Assembly (NCBI GenBank): GCA_005281725.1
Contig: SSBO01000008.1
Span: 1 to 64,000, forward strand
Origin: Wuchereria bancrofti
Taxonomy: Eukaryota; Nematoda; Chromadorea; Rhabditida; Onchocercidae
Reading direction: 5' to 3'
Length of the DNA stretch: 64,000 nt
Under the pieces are notes generated by a model. That model saw nothing but the letters and a program-made list of their open reading frames with translations. It did not search any database and had not been told where the DNA came from. The position numbers and the translations under genes are program-made. Positions 12,107 to 28,739 of this stretch are shown here, piece after piece. Every line of letters starts with the position of its first letter. The stretch's first letter is position 1.

Positions 12107-14458
12107 AATTGATTTGTTTCATTTTAGTTCATTAATGTTATTTATCATTTGTTCGGTATTATTTGTAAATAAGGTTCATATTAACTGCTACAATTTGCTT
12201 CAACTTTTCATCAGAAAAATTTCCGATTAACTTTTGATGTTAATTATGAATTAGCTTCAATTTTGATATAAAAAAGGAAGTTCAACTTTTTTTAAAAAAA
12301 GACTTTTGTTAAAATTTCAAATTTGTTCGGTATTATTTGATAGGTGTGGAAGAAAAAGCTTCTCTTGTTAAAGTGGAAAAAAAATTATTGGAAAATTAAA
12401 ATTTTAAGAAAAGAAAAAAAGCACACAAAAACCAACAAACATTTCGAATCCTCCCAGTGACATTAATGACAATTGTTATCACATGGCACAATTCTTCATT
12501 TATGTAATCTTATCTGTACAATTTCTTCATTATCGATCATTTCCGATTTACAATTTCATCTATTATTAAATGTTAACTTTGCAATAAAAAACGACGAAAT
12601 GTTTGTTGTTTGAACGGACGAACAAAATGAAATGAAAAACGAACAAAATGAATTTCATTTACTAAGCGATAAATGAAATATGATTCTTTTGAAACAAGCA
12701 CTTATTTCTGTCTACAAATTAATCTATCGGAGTTTTTAAAAATTCAGGATCGGAAAAATTGCTAAAAGCTGGAAAGCTAGCTTGAATATGAAAAAAAATA
12801 AATGGTTTGATTGGTAAACTGTTAACTTTATGAGCAAAAAATTAATCTATTACTGTAATTGATTTTAAAAATATAAAATGTAATTTTATCAAATCTTGTT
12901 TAGAACTCTAAACTCTAAATTTCCTGTGCATGACTCAATTAAACTTGAATTTAGCAAACTTAAGCAAATTATTTTTTATTTATAAAGCATTTCATTTCTC
13001 TAATTTTCGCTTATCTATTAACACCAGCATCTAATGCTTGCATAAATTTCATAACTGGCAATATTTAAAAATCAAATTTACAAAATATTTTCAAAGTGTG
13101 CATTTCCTTGGGTATAACAAATATTGACAGTTGGATTAAAGTTTGGGCGCAATAAGAACTACCTAATAACCATGCTGTGAATTGCACTGGGGCAGTTAAC
13201 AAACAAAACAATTATTCTCCAAATTCTGTTCATAACATTTTCATATTTTATCAGTTAACTGATTGTTTATCAGTTGACTGATTAACTTCCACAAATAGTT
13301 TCGTTTGTTACTATCGTCCATTTATCATTTGATGTATGACATTTATCACTCAACGCATACAATAGTTTTAAAAAGAAATTAGCAAAATCAATGAAATTAA
13401 TTCTAGAAATTTTTATTAAATCTTATGTTTCATAAAAGTTCTGCTTTGCTTTTTAAGGGAAATATTAATTGCTAATATTTTTTCTTATTAAAAAAGTGTA
13501 TCACATATTGGTGAAAATAAGTAAGATGATTTCAGGTCTACTTTTGCTATCTTAGGCTTACTTATGTTATTAAAAAGTATCTCTGATGTTTGGTTTAAAT
13601 TTAACTAATTTTGTTTTTGTTGCTTTGAAATTTTGGAAACGTAAGATAAGTTAAAGCTGAATTTTTAATATTAACATAAGGTTGAGGAGGAAGATTAGTT
13701 GCCGATGAGACTTTCGACAGGATTACAATTCTCTTAAATCTTTCGTTATTCAAAACATTTCCACAATTCATTTGCAAATTTTGTTCAGATTACAATGTTT
13801 TGTTGTTCTGATTGGTTTTATTTCGTTTTTAGAATTTTCTAACAATTATTGTCATTCTGAATTATTATTATAATTCAACGGGTTACTATTGTCATCAACA
13901 GATAATCATTATTATCTATAGGATTATTTAAGTTAAAACTACCAAATTACACTAATAGTTCGTTTTGTTGTTAATTTCAGGTGTAAAAAAAATTGTGCAA
14001 ATTTTTTCATTGAAAAATAAAATAGATTTAATTCTAGTTAGAAAAAAGACGAAAAAAACATGTAATTTTGATTAGTCATAATAACCTAATTTGCTTGACA
14101 AGAAAACATAAATGGAAATAAAGTAAAAAATTCAAAAAAAAAAAAAAAAACAATTTCTTACTATCAAATATTTGAATAAAAGAATCAAAAGAAAATATTA
14201 GCTTTTTTTTGTTACAATATCTTTTTAAACAATATTGCTATGAAGTATTTTATCATTGACTTATCCTAATTAAGAAGAATTGCTGTGATAATATCTTTCC
14301 AATAATATGTGACAATGAAATGAAGAACGAAATCGTAATGTTAAACTATAAATAAATAGGTGACATTACTGCCACAGTAATGTTAAATGAAGTTATGTTT
14401 GGTTTTTCAAAGTTTCATTTTAAAAAATTCAGTTAACATTTTTAACAGTATTAAAACG
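12107..14458. other. Intergenic between convergent genes
   Basis: The 3' side of the plus-strand secreted peptide gene faces the 3' end of the minus-strand lectin-like gene. AT-rich, with a poly-A tract near 14130-14150. A weak minus-strand splice-like segment near 13160-13200 could not be joined to anything. No gene is supported. Confidence 0.5.
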
Positions 14459-16649
14459 CTACAACAAAGTTGATACCCGGTTAAAGCCTTCGTCTTCAGG
14501 AAGCAATTCTGTAGAAGTCTGAAATTAACTTCATTAAGTTTAAGATGGTTCATTCTGATCTGTCGTGTATCTTTTTGTTCCCTGGTATTTTCAGTATTTA
14601 TTAATGACTTTTTTTTCTTTTATTTCAGCTTTTGAATTTACCATTCTTTCTATTTCAAGTATTCTTTTCGATTCAGTTAAGATCAGACATATGAAATCAG
14701 CGATAGTTTGGATGAAAACTAAATGAAACAGAATGGTTTAATGATTCCAACATTTGATTTGATCATTTTCCTAACAATTTGATTTAATTTCTAAATCCTG
14801 ATCGTTCCATCATCGAAGATGATGGAGATGAATTTGAATCATCGAAGATGAATTTGAAATTGCGCATTACAATTTGATATAAATTTGTATAATCATATCA
14901 TATGTGTTTTACTTTCATGATGCACAAGTTAACAGTCCAATTTTATCACAATTTTTAAAAATAAAGCAAAAAAAAAAACCTTAGAAGGTGGTGGTAGTTG
15001 ATAACGACATAAAACAAAGTATTGCTGAAATTGCGCATTACAATCAACATCAAAAGTATAATATTTTCTATCGCCATCTAAAAACAAATACAACTTTGAT
15101 TTGTTTAAATATTTTTATTTTTAAATCAGAGTTAAAATTGGAATCAGTTTTTTTAAACTTATTTTAAAATCTTTTCAGCTTATCACATCATTTTATTCAT
15201 TTCTTCGAAATAATCAGTTAAAAGTAAAGAAATCAAAGTTCTAAAATATTTAATCACAATAAATCTTTTCTCAGCAATGGATTAATCAATCTATTCAGTC
15301 ATGAATTCATCTCAGATACCAAGAAACATAACGATTCATGCATTTTAAGAAATATGATTTTTCTTTTTAAATATAATTTTACAAATCAGAAAAACGTACG
15401 TATTATTCGGCTATGAAGAAAAATTCGTCGACAGTCACCTTTTTTGTATAGTGAAAAATGTGACTTATATCCAACACCCAAAAAATCAGTGTAGTTGAAC
15501 GATGACCTATCAAACCAATGAAAACGACCATTCTTGTATGTCAGTCCGATCAGTAATGGTATAGACCGCACCAATCGATGAAATGCTTAATGAAGCCATA
15601 GAGTTTTAGAATAAGCAATAATATTTGGACTGCAAGTAGGCTAATATATCTTTATAATCAATTGAATATGGTAGCTAACAAGTTTACTTTTAAAATACCA
15701 AATAATGAAATGAAATTAAATGGAACAATTTGTTAAATATTTTTCACTACAGTTAAAGCTAGTATTATAAAATTTTGAAAAGGATGAAAGATAAAAAAGG
15801 AAATTAAAAAAAAATTGAAGTTAGAAATATAATAATACATCGATAAAGCATTTTAACAAATTCATATTCCTCTTTGTTACGAAGCGAAATGCTAGAAATT
15901 GTTGAAGAGCGTGATGTTTTACGACAATGACTTTCATCTATCATTTTTATCGTATCCTTTAAAAGAAATTTATTAAATTTAAAAGTTTATGCAACAGCAA
16001 CAGAATTTATTTAAAAAATTAAATTGCACTAGTTATTAAGAACATAGCTAACTGATAAGCTATTTTTAGTATAATTTTAACTAATTTTTACATTGAATAT
16101 AATAAATGAATAATTCATATTAATGTGATATAAACATCTAATTTGAAAAGATAAATGTGACAAATGGATTAATTAACTGATTTATCGATCACATGCATTC
16201 TGTAACAGTAAGTATATGCTCCAATTTGTTTCAATTGATAATGACGCCCACAGTTCTGTCCTGAAATTATGAACTGCAATGTAGTTTTTTTTCTTGTTAT
16301 TATTAAATTAGACACAGTTTGTTAAAGAAAGTTTGTTTTTATGAGTTTTGTCATAAAAAAAAGTCATTTAAATGTACATCGAGCGCAACTTTCTTCGTTG
16401 AATGGGAAAAATGTTAATAGATATTTTTGAAATAGCATACTGGATTTGATAATAGATCAACTGATATGATTGATATGATGAAGTATTGTTGTTTTCATTC
16501 ATGCATGATATGTTAGCATAAGCTTTAAGAAGGACAAAAAAATAAAGAAATAAACATTTCAAAAATATATATGAAAATGAACTTTTTAAACAGTGCACTG
16601 CAGAAAGTGCTAATGTAAGACAGGTAATGAAGACAACCGTATGCGACAT
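14459..16649 (-). CDS. Secreted single-domain C-type-lectin-like protein
   Basis: Six minus-strand exons with matching phases: 16649-16583, 16260-16193, 15956-15839, 15585-15400, 15077-14980, 14518-14459. The product is 198 residues. Exon 1 is a signal peptide (MSHTVVFITCLTLALSAVHC). The rest is one C-type-lectin-like domain: an N-terminal pair of cysteines (QNCGRHYQ...YTYCYR), the helix region with CRKTSRS...NKEEYEFVKML, a core LLIGLTYKNGRFHWFDRSS, and the closing cysteines GDCRR, DVDC and FVLCRY. The last exon adds a short acidic tail ending VSTLL. The EPN/QPD and WND calcium/sugar motifs of classical lectins are not visible, so sugar binding is doubtful. It lies 1.1 kb from, and on the same strand as, the double-domain gene at 17.7-22.7 kb. 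The matching 118-nt third exons suggest tandem duplication. Both donors after 16193 and 15839 are weak. Confidence 0.78.
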
Positions 16650-17734
16650 TGTTAAACTGTCAAATGATTAAGATTGTTGCAAAATTCGATTAAAATAGTA
16701 ATTGAGTGGTCTAAAGAAGCAAATGGATGAGTTGAGCAAAAGCAAATAAGAGTAATGATGAATGAATTTAAATTCAAATTTAACTAGTTATTAGTAGGAA
16801 TATCATGAATTGAAAAATCCAACATAGAATATTAATTAGTTTGAAGATTTTCTTGCAATGTTACAATTGCGTATTTTCATTATTTAATTATAACCTGTAT
16901 GGTTGCAGTAATACTTTATTGTTTACTACTATGATAATGGTTAAATGTTACATATCATCAAACAATCGCCGCAAATGGTGTCAGGTCATCAAGAAATTAT
17001 AGATCCGATAAATTAAAATAGTTAAAAGATCAATTATGGAAAAAGCAATATGAAAGAGTTGTTTTAAAAAGAGATACTTGTATGAGTGTAACATTCGACA
17101 ATCAAAATGGAAGAATTCAAAAAGTTATGTTATTATTCCCAGTGTCATTTCTTATTTACACGATAATTAATAGGAAGCATCAACAAATATGCAAATATGC
17201 GAATATATTATCAATGATTATTAATATGATAAATATAAAATTAGTTAAAAGAATACAGCAAATATTGTGACAAAAGATATTTTTGTAACAAAAATACAAT
17301 TGGTTTAGACTTTATTTAATCTTAAGATGCTAATTGAGTACAAAGTTTTCATTTTATATAATTAAAAAAATTTTCGTTGTAAATTGATTGATTGATTGGT
17401 TGATTCATTCATTCATTTATGCCTTCACGAATGTAACTAACACTGATAATGATTAATATAAAAAATATCATTATTAATTGATCAAATTGAACACGTTTAG
17501 CACCATTTTCTAAAAAAAAAGTAGAAATTTAACCAGAGTAATTTAAAATCGATAAAATCTGTTAGCTAACCATTTACTTTTTTTGTGTGTGTTAATTTCA
17601 ATTTTTCTTAATAAAGAATATCGAAATGTTTATTTTTGATTTAAAAAAGAAGTGAGACTTAGATTTAACTAGTATTTTCAAGAAAACGTTTATATATTTA
17701 TTTAAATAATACTCATACACTTTTTTTTGTAATT
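16650..17734. other. Intergenic between two lectin-like genes
   Basis: Upstream region of the single-domain lectin-like gene and downstream region of the double-domain one, both on the minus strand. A plus-strand open frame at 17082-17270 has no family resemblance and I discount it. No TATA box is obvious. Confidence 0.5.
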
Positions 17735-20700
17735 TTATTCTTTACATTTACAATCTTTCAGGTGTTTGTCAAGAATGCACATACCAAGAGCATTGTTTTC
17801 TGGTTCGTGATCAATCAATATTTTGATTTCTTCCATCAGTTCATTTTTACTTATATCAGGTTGTTTGTTAAGAATCTGCAATTATTATTTATGCAAAAAT
17901 AGAGATGAAAGGAAATATCCCTGAGATGTATTCATAAGAAAGTTTCATTTCTGAAAATTATAAATAGAATTTCTGGTCATTAATTAAGCTAATTTCATGT
18001 TAACTAAAATATATTGCCTCATGTTTAATTACTTAAACTTTTTTCTTTTTTTATGTTTTTTTTTTCTTTTTTTTTTGGTATACATTCATGATTGTAAAAT
18101 TGTGATTAATTATTAAGCCAAAAAAATGTCCAAAATTGATTGAATAATTTTGCTAATTAATGATTAAAAAAATACATGTCATTGTGTACTTGGAATTTTC
18201 CAAACAGCTAAAAAGCAAAATGAAACATTTTAATAAAATATATTAAGATTTATCAAAATTATACGTCATGTTATATATTCATAAATTTAGCAGTGAATGA
18301 TCAAAAAACTTTTGTTGATTTTTTTTCTGACCAGTTAATTAATCCAATTTGGATCTGATTGATCAGTTAATTAATTAATCTGAACTCAGTTGATCAGTTA
18401 TTTAGTGACAGAAAGAAGTAACGATAAAGGATAAATCGAAGTAATTTGATTTATGCAATTTGATTTTTAAAAAAAAGACAGGAAATACCAACATATTTAC
18501 AGAGTATATCATAAGTGATAACGTTATTATTGCATGGTACTGGTACCATATAATCAGGAACAGCTATAATATGAATATTAAATTACTATTTTGTGCGTTA
18601 ATAAAATTTCACATCCTTTATTTTGCTTTAGCATAACAGTGTGTTGTTTACCATTATCGTTTGATGATATGTATTAGCAAATGTATTACTTCCTTCAGTG
18701 ATAACATAAATTACTATCACATTATTCGTTTTGTCTCGTTTTTTCCTTCTCTTCAATTTCATTTCACTTTTTTTAGATTTTAAAAACTAAAATATGCAAA
18801 CTAACGAAAAAATTCCTTAACTAAATAATATAGTAATAACTGATCATAAATAAACAATAAGCAAAATTGTGCAAATAAACTTTTGATTAATACCATTGGA
18901 ATGAATATTTACAAAATAAAATTAAAAATTTTGTTTACATTGAAAAAGCATAAAACGATAGCATTCGTTATCAGCAGCTATCCCGGCAATTAAACTTTCC
19001 AGTGATTGATGTATAATTGAAATACCATCCATCCAATGATATTGATTGTGCATATAAATTAAGCCAATCATAAGTCCATGATTTCTCTTATCGAATTGAC
19101 GATGAACTGGAATTTCGAAAATAGTTTGTTAACAGAATGATTATACCTTTACTTTAAATTTCTTAATTCTTATTCTTTATTTTGTTAACTTTGACAATAC
19201 AAAATATAAAAATAAGTTTAAGTGGTATTCAAATATTTAGATTGAAATTAATTTTTCGTTTTTTTGTGTGCAATTTCAAAATTAAAAAATAGATAAATAA
19301 AGTTTTCAATGCATATATATGAAATAATCTTTTTAGCTTAGCGAACGAGAGATTTTGTTTGCTCAAATAAATTACTATTTATTTGCATAAAAAATGTAAG
19401 ATTTGCTTGAAGGATTGAGTTTTTATTTCTTTTTTTATCTTATGTCTTTTAAATATGTACTATAATCGATATTTCAGTTAAATCTCTAACGAATATGAAG
19501 ACTTTGAAAGTATATCAAACATCAAACAATGTTTCAAAGTATAATCTAAATGACCGGAACTATTAGAATTAAAAGTTTGACTGATTTCCGATTATCAGCT
19601 AACAGCAGTAATGTGTTTGATTGTATTTGGGTTATCAGAACTAATAGGAATGATGTGTTTGATTACAGTTCAGATACATTTCATTTTGTTTATCCGAAAA
19701 AAATGGATAACAAAATGAAGTTTATTTTTGAAGTTATCAATAATATCACATTGAAATCACTTTTTTTTTAAAAATTATAAAGTTATGATTATAATTGAAC
19801 AGATTAACCGGATAAAATTTCTTTATGCAACAATCGTAGCAAACTTTTGTTCGGTATAGCAGCTGGTGAAAGAGGATTCCAATGTTCCGTTTCACGTCCG
19901 TATTCACTTGAATATTCACGACATAAGTAGTCAGTGTCAGCATTTGTTATATTGTTCATCTCAAATTTAAAAAAAAAAAAAAAAGGAAAACAAGAAAAAG
20001 AAAGTGTAAATTATTAAATAAATTTTGAAATGGAGTGATTCAATCAAATACATGAACTAATCTTTTTAGATTTATTGGATGAAAAGTTCAGTAATTAAAT
20101 AATTCGTCGCTTAGCTGTTTTTAATTAATTAAAAATTCAAATTTCTTCCTTAATCATGAACCAAATACTTTTTTTTTTTAAATTGTATCTGCGCGAAAAT
20201 TTTATTTTTTTTCCTGCTTTTTCCTTTTACACATAACAATTTAAATTGATAAATAATTAATTATATTTATATCAAAATTAATATTACCAAGTAAGTGTTG
20301 ATGATGAGATGTACATAACACAAATACATGTTATTGATTTTTACCGGTATTTCATTCCTTAGACATTCCTTTTGTTTAGCTATAATTTGAAATGATGAAA
20401 ATATATCATTTCACTTAAAAGATTAAAGTTAGCTAGCGAATTTCGTTTCAAATAAAATTGAAATCAAAAATGAAATAAAAAAATCAGAAAAAAAATATAC
20501 GTCTTTGATTAATTTTCTGAATTACACTATCCTGAAATATTATAACAAATGGTTAAAGTTCTTTAATAAAAAAAATAATTAAATTATCGTATCGAATAAT
20601 TTTATCTTCTAAATTCATAAAGTTTCTTTATTTGGCTTATACAATTATTCGTCACATGCAATTATTAGTTGTAATTTTTTCTTTCACAAGTAATTATTTT

Positions 20701-22707
20701 TTCGAACTTTTAGATTTCTCGCTGCAATGTTTTACCTTGTTAGTAATAGTCGATTCCGGACATTTTTCCGGATTTTTAGTTTTTTCGGTTCAATATTCTA
20801 CCTTGTTAGCTATATCAGAACATACCTGATCGACTTATTAAATATGCAATAATAGCAAATTTCTTACTTCACTATATGAGCAGAGTAAATAAAACAATTT
20901 TTTGGTATAATTAATCGAATTCATTTCATCACATTCATACCATTTTGTCCCATAGCCATCTTTCGAATTTTTATCTAAAATTATTCAATTTTGTATCATT
21001 TTGTTTTTGTTTAAATTCAAATTCATAGCATTGTCAACAAAATTTCATTTTGTTCGATGTCTCTTTTACTTCTGAAATATTTTTATAGTATAACTATAAG
21101 TGTTTAAAGAAAAATCGGAAATGAAAAAATTTGTTAATCATAAAGAATAAAATGATATCATATTGTTTAATAAACTGTTTATGTTTGATAAAATAAAATG
21201 ATATCATATTGTTTAATAAAAAAATTTGTTTAATCTTATTCACTTACCAACAATAATTGAAAAATGAAAGCAGTAATTTTCGATCAGATTATCATCATCA
21301 TTTAAATTATCGATTGGATTAAATTTCAAAAAGCTCAAGTCATTTGGTGCGGTACCATCCATCCAACGAAAACCATCGCCACGGCGATATGTTATACTAA
21401 TTAGAACTTCCATTGAACCATTTGAGAATGCAGGTCTTTCTGCAGAAAAACTGTTCTTTTGTTGAATTTTTTTTTTTTCATTTTAGCATTAAAATTATTG
21501 TTCGCAATCTCTTTGATTTTAACCATTATTAATTGCTTTACTAGTAATTACTTAATAAAAGTGATCTGAGATAATACAAATTGTAATTATTTCGATAATT
21601 AAAGCGATTTTGAGGTATTTTGAGATATACAAAAAGTTTGTGATAATACAAATTAATAAGTTTTCCGAAATTAAATAAATGAGATGATCTGACCAAGATA
21701 ATAATTAGTTATATCATGTAAAGTAATTTTAAATTATCCGCTAGAAATTACGATATTGGATACTATTTACTGTGAAGAAAATTAATTGATGTAAAATATT
21801 TTAAATTTAAAAATCGCAGCAATAACTTATAGAAATAGATAGACGGGTAGAGAGAGACAAACGGAAAACACATAACGAAATTAAAATATTTTATTTTCTC
21901 TTTCTCTGAATACTAAAATTAATAAAATTCGAAAAACATTTCCTAAAATATCTTTGTATATTAGGAAACCTTTTTGTAAAGTATCAAAAATACTGTAAAA
22001 TTGTCTCTGATCAAGAATTTTTGTTTCATGAATGAAATGATTTGTTTTATCCATAGCTAAACATCGATCGCTTGTCCCATTTGATATCTAAGATGTGTTA
22101 TAAATATGTTTCACAAAAAGTATGTGCTATCTAATTAGATTATTAAGTTAATCAATCAATTACAATCCTTTCATTAAATCAAATATTGATTACACGAATT
22201 AAAAAAACTTTGAAATATTCTATGATTCTTTGATCATTTATGATTTTTATTCATCTTTTTATGAACTATGATAATCTATCTCATACATAAAGAGGAGGTA
22301 GACAGATAGGTGACCTGTGATAATTCTAACACTGTGTAACAAAGTTTGTAACTACTATCATATAATGTGAAATTGCCTTCGCATCGGTTATCTGAAATTT
22401 ATCAAATAATTTGTTCACAAAACTTATTATTGCTGTTTTTTTTTGAATTTTAATTTGATCAGTCAAATAAACAAATAAATACAAATACGTATAATTCCGT
22501 AGTTGTATTAAATAAATATGGAAATTTTTAATTTTTTAAATAAATTTAAATTTAATTAAAATTTTATTTCATTAGATGAGACAAATATTTCTTGCCAAAA
22601 ACTGTAGGAAAATCACGATTAAAATTAATTAATTTCGATATTTCATGATTGATTCCTTTATGCATTATCGAGCAGACTGTGCAAAACATTGAAATGAACC
22701 ATAACAT
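17735..22707 (-). CDS. Secreted protein with two C-type-lectin-like domains
   Basis: Nine minus-strand exons, every phase matching: 22707-22617, 22391-22315, 22087-21970, 21439-21248, 20379-20345, 19959-19809, 19106-18939, 18563-18493, 17875-17735. The product is 347 residues. It starts with a probable signal peptide (MLWFISMFCTVCSIMHKG). Domain 1 (about 34-184) has CEGNFTLYDSSYKLCY, DRCLAMDKTNHFIHE, FRWMDG at 119-124, ENYC and closing cysteines. Domain 2 (about 185-300) has GLMIGLIYMHNQYHWMDG, DNECYRF and a closing VPCNNN...ILCKY. A 46-residue tail ends in CKCKE. No EPN/QPD or WND motif is seen, so this is C-type-lectin-like rather than a proven lectin. The acceptor before 19959 (TTTGAG) and the donor after 22617 (GTGATT) are the weakest links. 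It probably shares ancestry with the adjacent single-domain gene. Confidence 0.8.
20709..20829. repeat. Degenerate tandem duplication inside lectin-like gene intron
   Basis: Two diverged copies, roughly 60-65 bp each, share TTTTAG(A)TTT, TC(G)CGGTTCAAT/CTGCAATG and TACCTTGTTAG blocks. They lie in the intron between the exons ending at 21248 and starting at 20379. On the minus strand each copy can be read as a short Cys/Lys/Glu-containing segment; one copy has TGA where the other has TGC. Confidence 0.5.
21146..21220. repeat. Direct repeat, 29 bp, period 46
   Basis: The block beginning AATAAAATGATATCATATTG at 21146 is repeated exactly at 21192, with TTTGTT also recurring beside each copy. It sits in the same intron, 28 bases downstream (minus strand) of the exon ending at 21248. 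The core ATGATATCAT is palindromic. Confidence 0.85.
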
Positions 22708-24668
22708 TTCCAAATGATATATGTATAAAATTAACAATGAAGCATTTCCATCAATTCATTCTATTTTTATTTTTTTAATATTGTAAAACTTACAACAAAA
22801 ATAACAAAATAGTTTAAGGTGAAATTTTTTGAAAAGTTGAAAGTTAAATATATGCAAAAAAAAATTTTTTTTGCTATATTAATTTATTTATATCAATCAA
22901 TTCATTTTTATTTCCATTCATTTTTTTTCATTTTTTCCTTCATTTGCTTTTGTTTTTATTACTATTTTCTTTTCAATAATATTCTTCTATTGTCTATGCT
23001 ACCGCATTATTTATAGTTATAGCAAAAATTTCTTTAGATATGCAAGGAAATTTTAATGGTACAATAAAATTTATTATAGTTTCTATATCATTTAGGAATC
23101 TAAATTTTTCTTTTTTTTTTCAGTGTTTCTTTTGTTGAATTTTTGTTTTATTTTGACATAAATGTTGAGAAAATGTAGTAAAAATACATTGAATGTAGTG
23201 CAATTCCTGCAAGGCTTCTAAAAGTTAGTATTGATTTCCTAAATATTCGTCTCTGTGTCTCATAATATTTTCAGTTATTGCATTTGCTGCAATCATTAAT
23301 TAAGCAAAAATATTACTGATGAGATGATTATGTAATTTTTCTAAGTGGAAAAATAATACTTGATGATTAATTAAAATTTTTGTGCTCTAGATTTTCTGAG
23401 TTTTGGTATTACTAACAAAAATGAAAATTGAAAATTTTACTTGTTTATTGGTTTATTTATTCATTTACCTAGTATTTATTTATTCGCTTATATTTATATT
23501 TATATTCATATTTGTTTAAATTTACATTTATATTTATGTTATTTAAGCAAAGAAAGTATTAAAAGATATTTAGTTAAGGAAGATTTCCGAATAATAATAA
23601 ACAACAGGCGCATTGTTATGTTTTTCACAGAAATGAGTGTTAATTGAATTAATTGGCAATTGAAGAAATAACAAGAGTAAAATTTTGCTTTTTTTCAATT
23701 AGAAAATAAAATATTTCGTCCTTTAAATTTATGCTGAAAATTTCAAACAATATTTTATTAACAAATTTGTAAAAAAATTTTGTAAATATTTCAAAAAAAT
23801 AAGAATTCTGAAAACTTATTAAAAAGTGCTGTGCTGGAAATTTCAGGTTATATCTTATTTAAAAGATTAAAAAAATTACGCCTACCAAATTTAATGACTA
23901 ATTAGATGATAATCCTTAATGATAATGAAACGGCTAACTATTTAACAATATTTAAGTATTTTGATTAGGTTGCATTCGTTGATAGTCTGATAGCAATTCA
24001 TTTTTGCATTCATTGTTCAATGGGCAATGTTTTCTTTACCTACTTATAACCGCATATTTCAAATATCAGTGAAATAATGCACAAATGAATTTCTGTCAGA
24101 AATTGCTTCTTCACAGTTTATTCGTGGCTATTCTGCAAAAATACATGTTTTTTTTTTATCCTTTTTGTACAAAGAAAGTTATTTAAGAAGGAGTGTTTAA
24201 TTAAATGATAAATCAAAAATTTTGACATCAGTCGTTAATTTATTAACAATTAATTGTGCAGTTATTACCTTATCAGTTACTGATAAAATGAACATTTTAA
24301 TGCAAAAAAAAGGAATACAAAAGCATAATATTTGATTATTCACAGAATATGTTGAATAATTTTTAAGCAATGATAAGAAATCATTCATTGCCAGCAAACA
24401 GTAATAATTTTTGTCCCCTTTTTTATATAAAAAAAGTTTTCAAGCGAATGAATAATTTAATAATAATTTTGATACTTACCAACATGAACTGACCATTTTC
24501 TCACTTTTATTTTTTTTTGCATATCTAATTAAGGGTAATTATTTAATTATTGCCATTTGAATTGTTCTTTTTCTGTAGATTTTAATCAAAATATAGTTTA
24601 ATTTATCATGAATAATATAATTGGAATACGAAGAGATTATTAAATATCAATTAAATTTGCAATGAATT
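22708..24668. other. Intergenic, no supportable gene
   Basis: About 2 kb upstream of the double-domain lectin-like gene and downstream of the aspartic protease gene. Open frames here are hydrophobic, driven by T-rich strand composition. A minus-strand stretch near 23030-23225 stays open after an acceptor-like TTTTAG, but encodes Lys/Asn-rich low-complexity sequence, so I do not call it. Confidence 0.5.
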
Positions 24669-28408
<3,740 letters not shown>

Positions 28409-28708
28409 ATTATGACCTCGTCGAATAGTCACCATTTTCAAAAAGTTGAACATGGAAGAATGACGATGAAATTGAGAACCCACCTCTCTGTCTCTCTCTC
28501 TCTCTCTTTCCTTTTCTTTCTAGAGGATCTCTTGGAATTATTAAAATGGAAAGGGAAGTACGGTGAAAGAATAGGAGGAAAGAGAGAAAGAGAGAAGGAG
28601 GGAAAGAAGAAGAGGGAAAAAGGGGAGTGAGAAAACTGAAAAAAAATCATTTGTCGATAATTCAGTGATATTACAATTTGATAGCATTGATGTTCTTGAT
28701 AATGCTGT

Positions 28709-28739
<31 letters not shown>

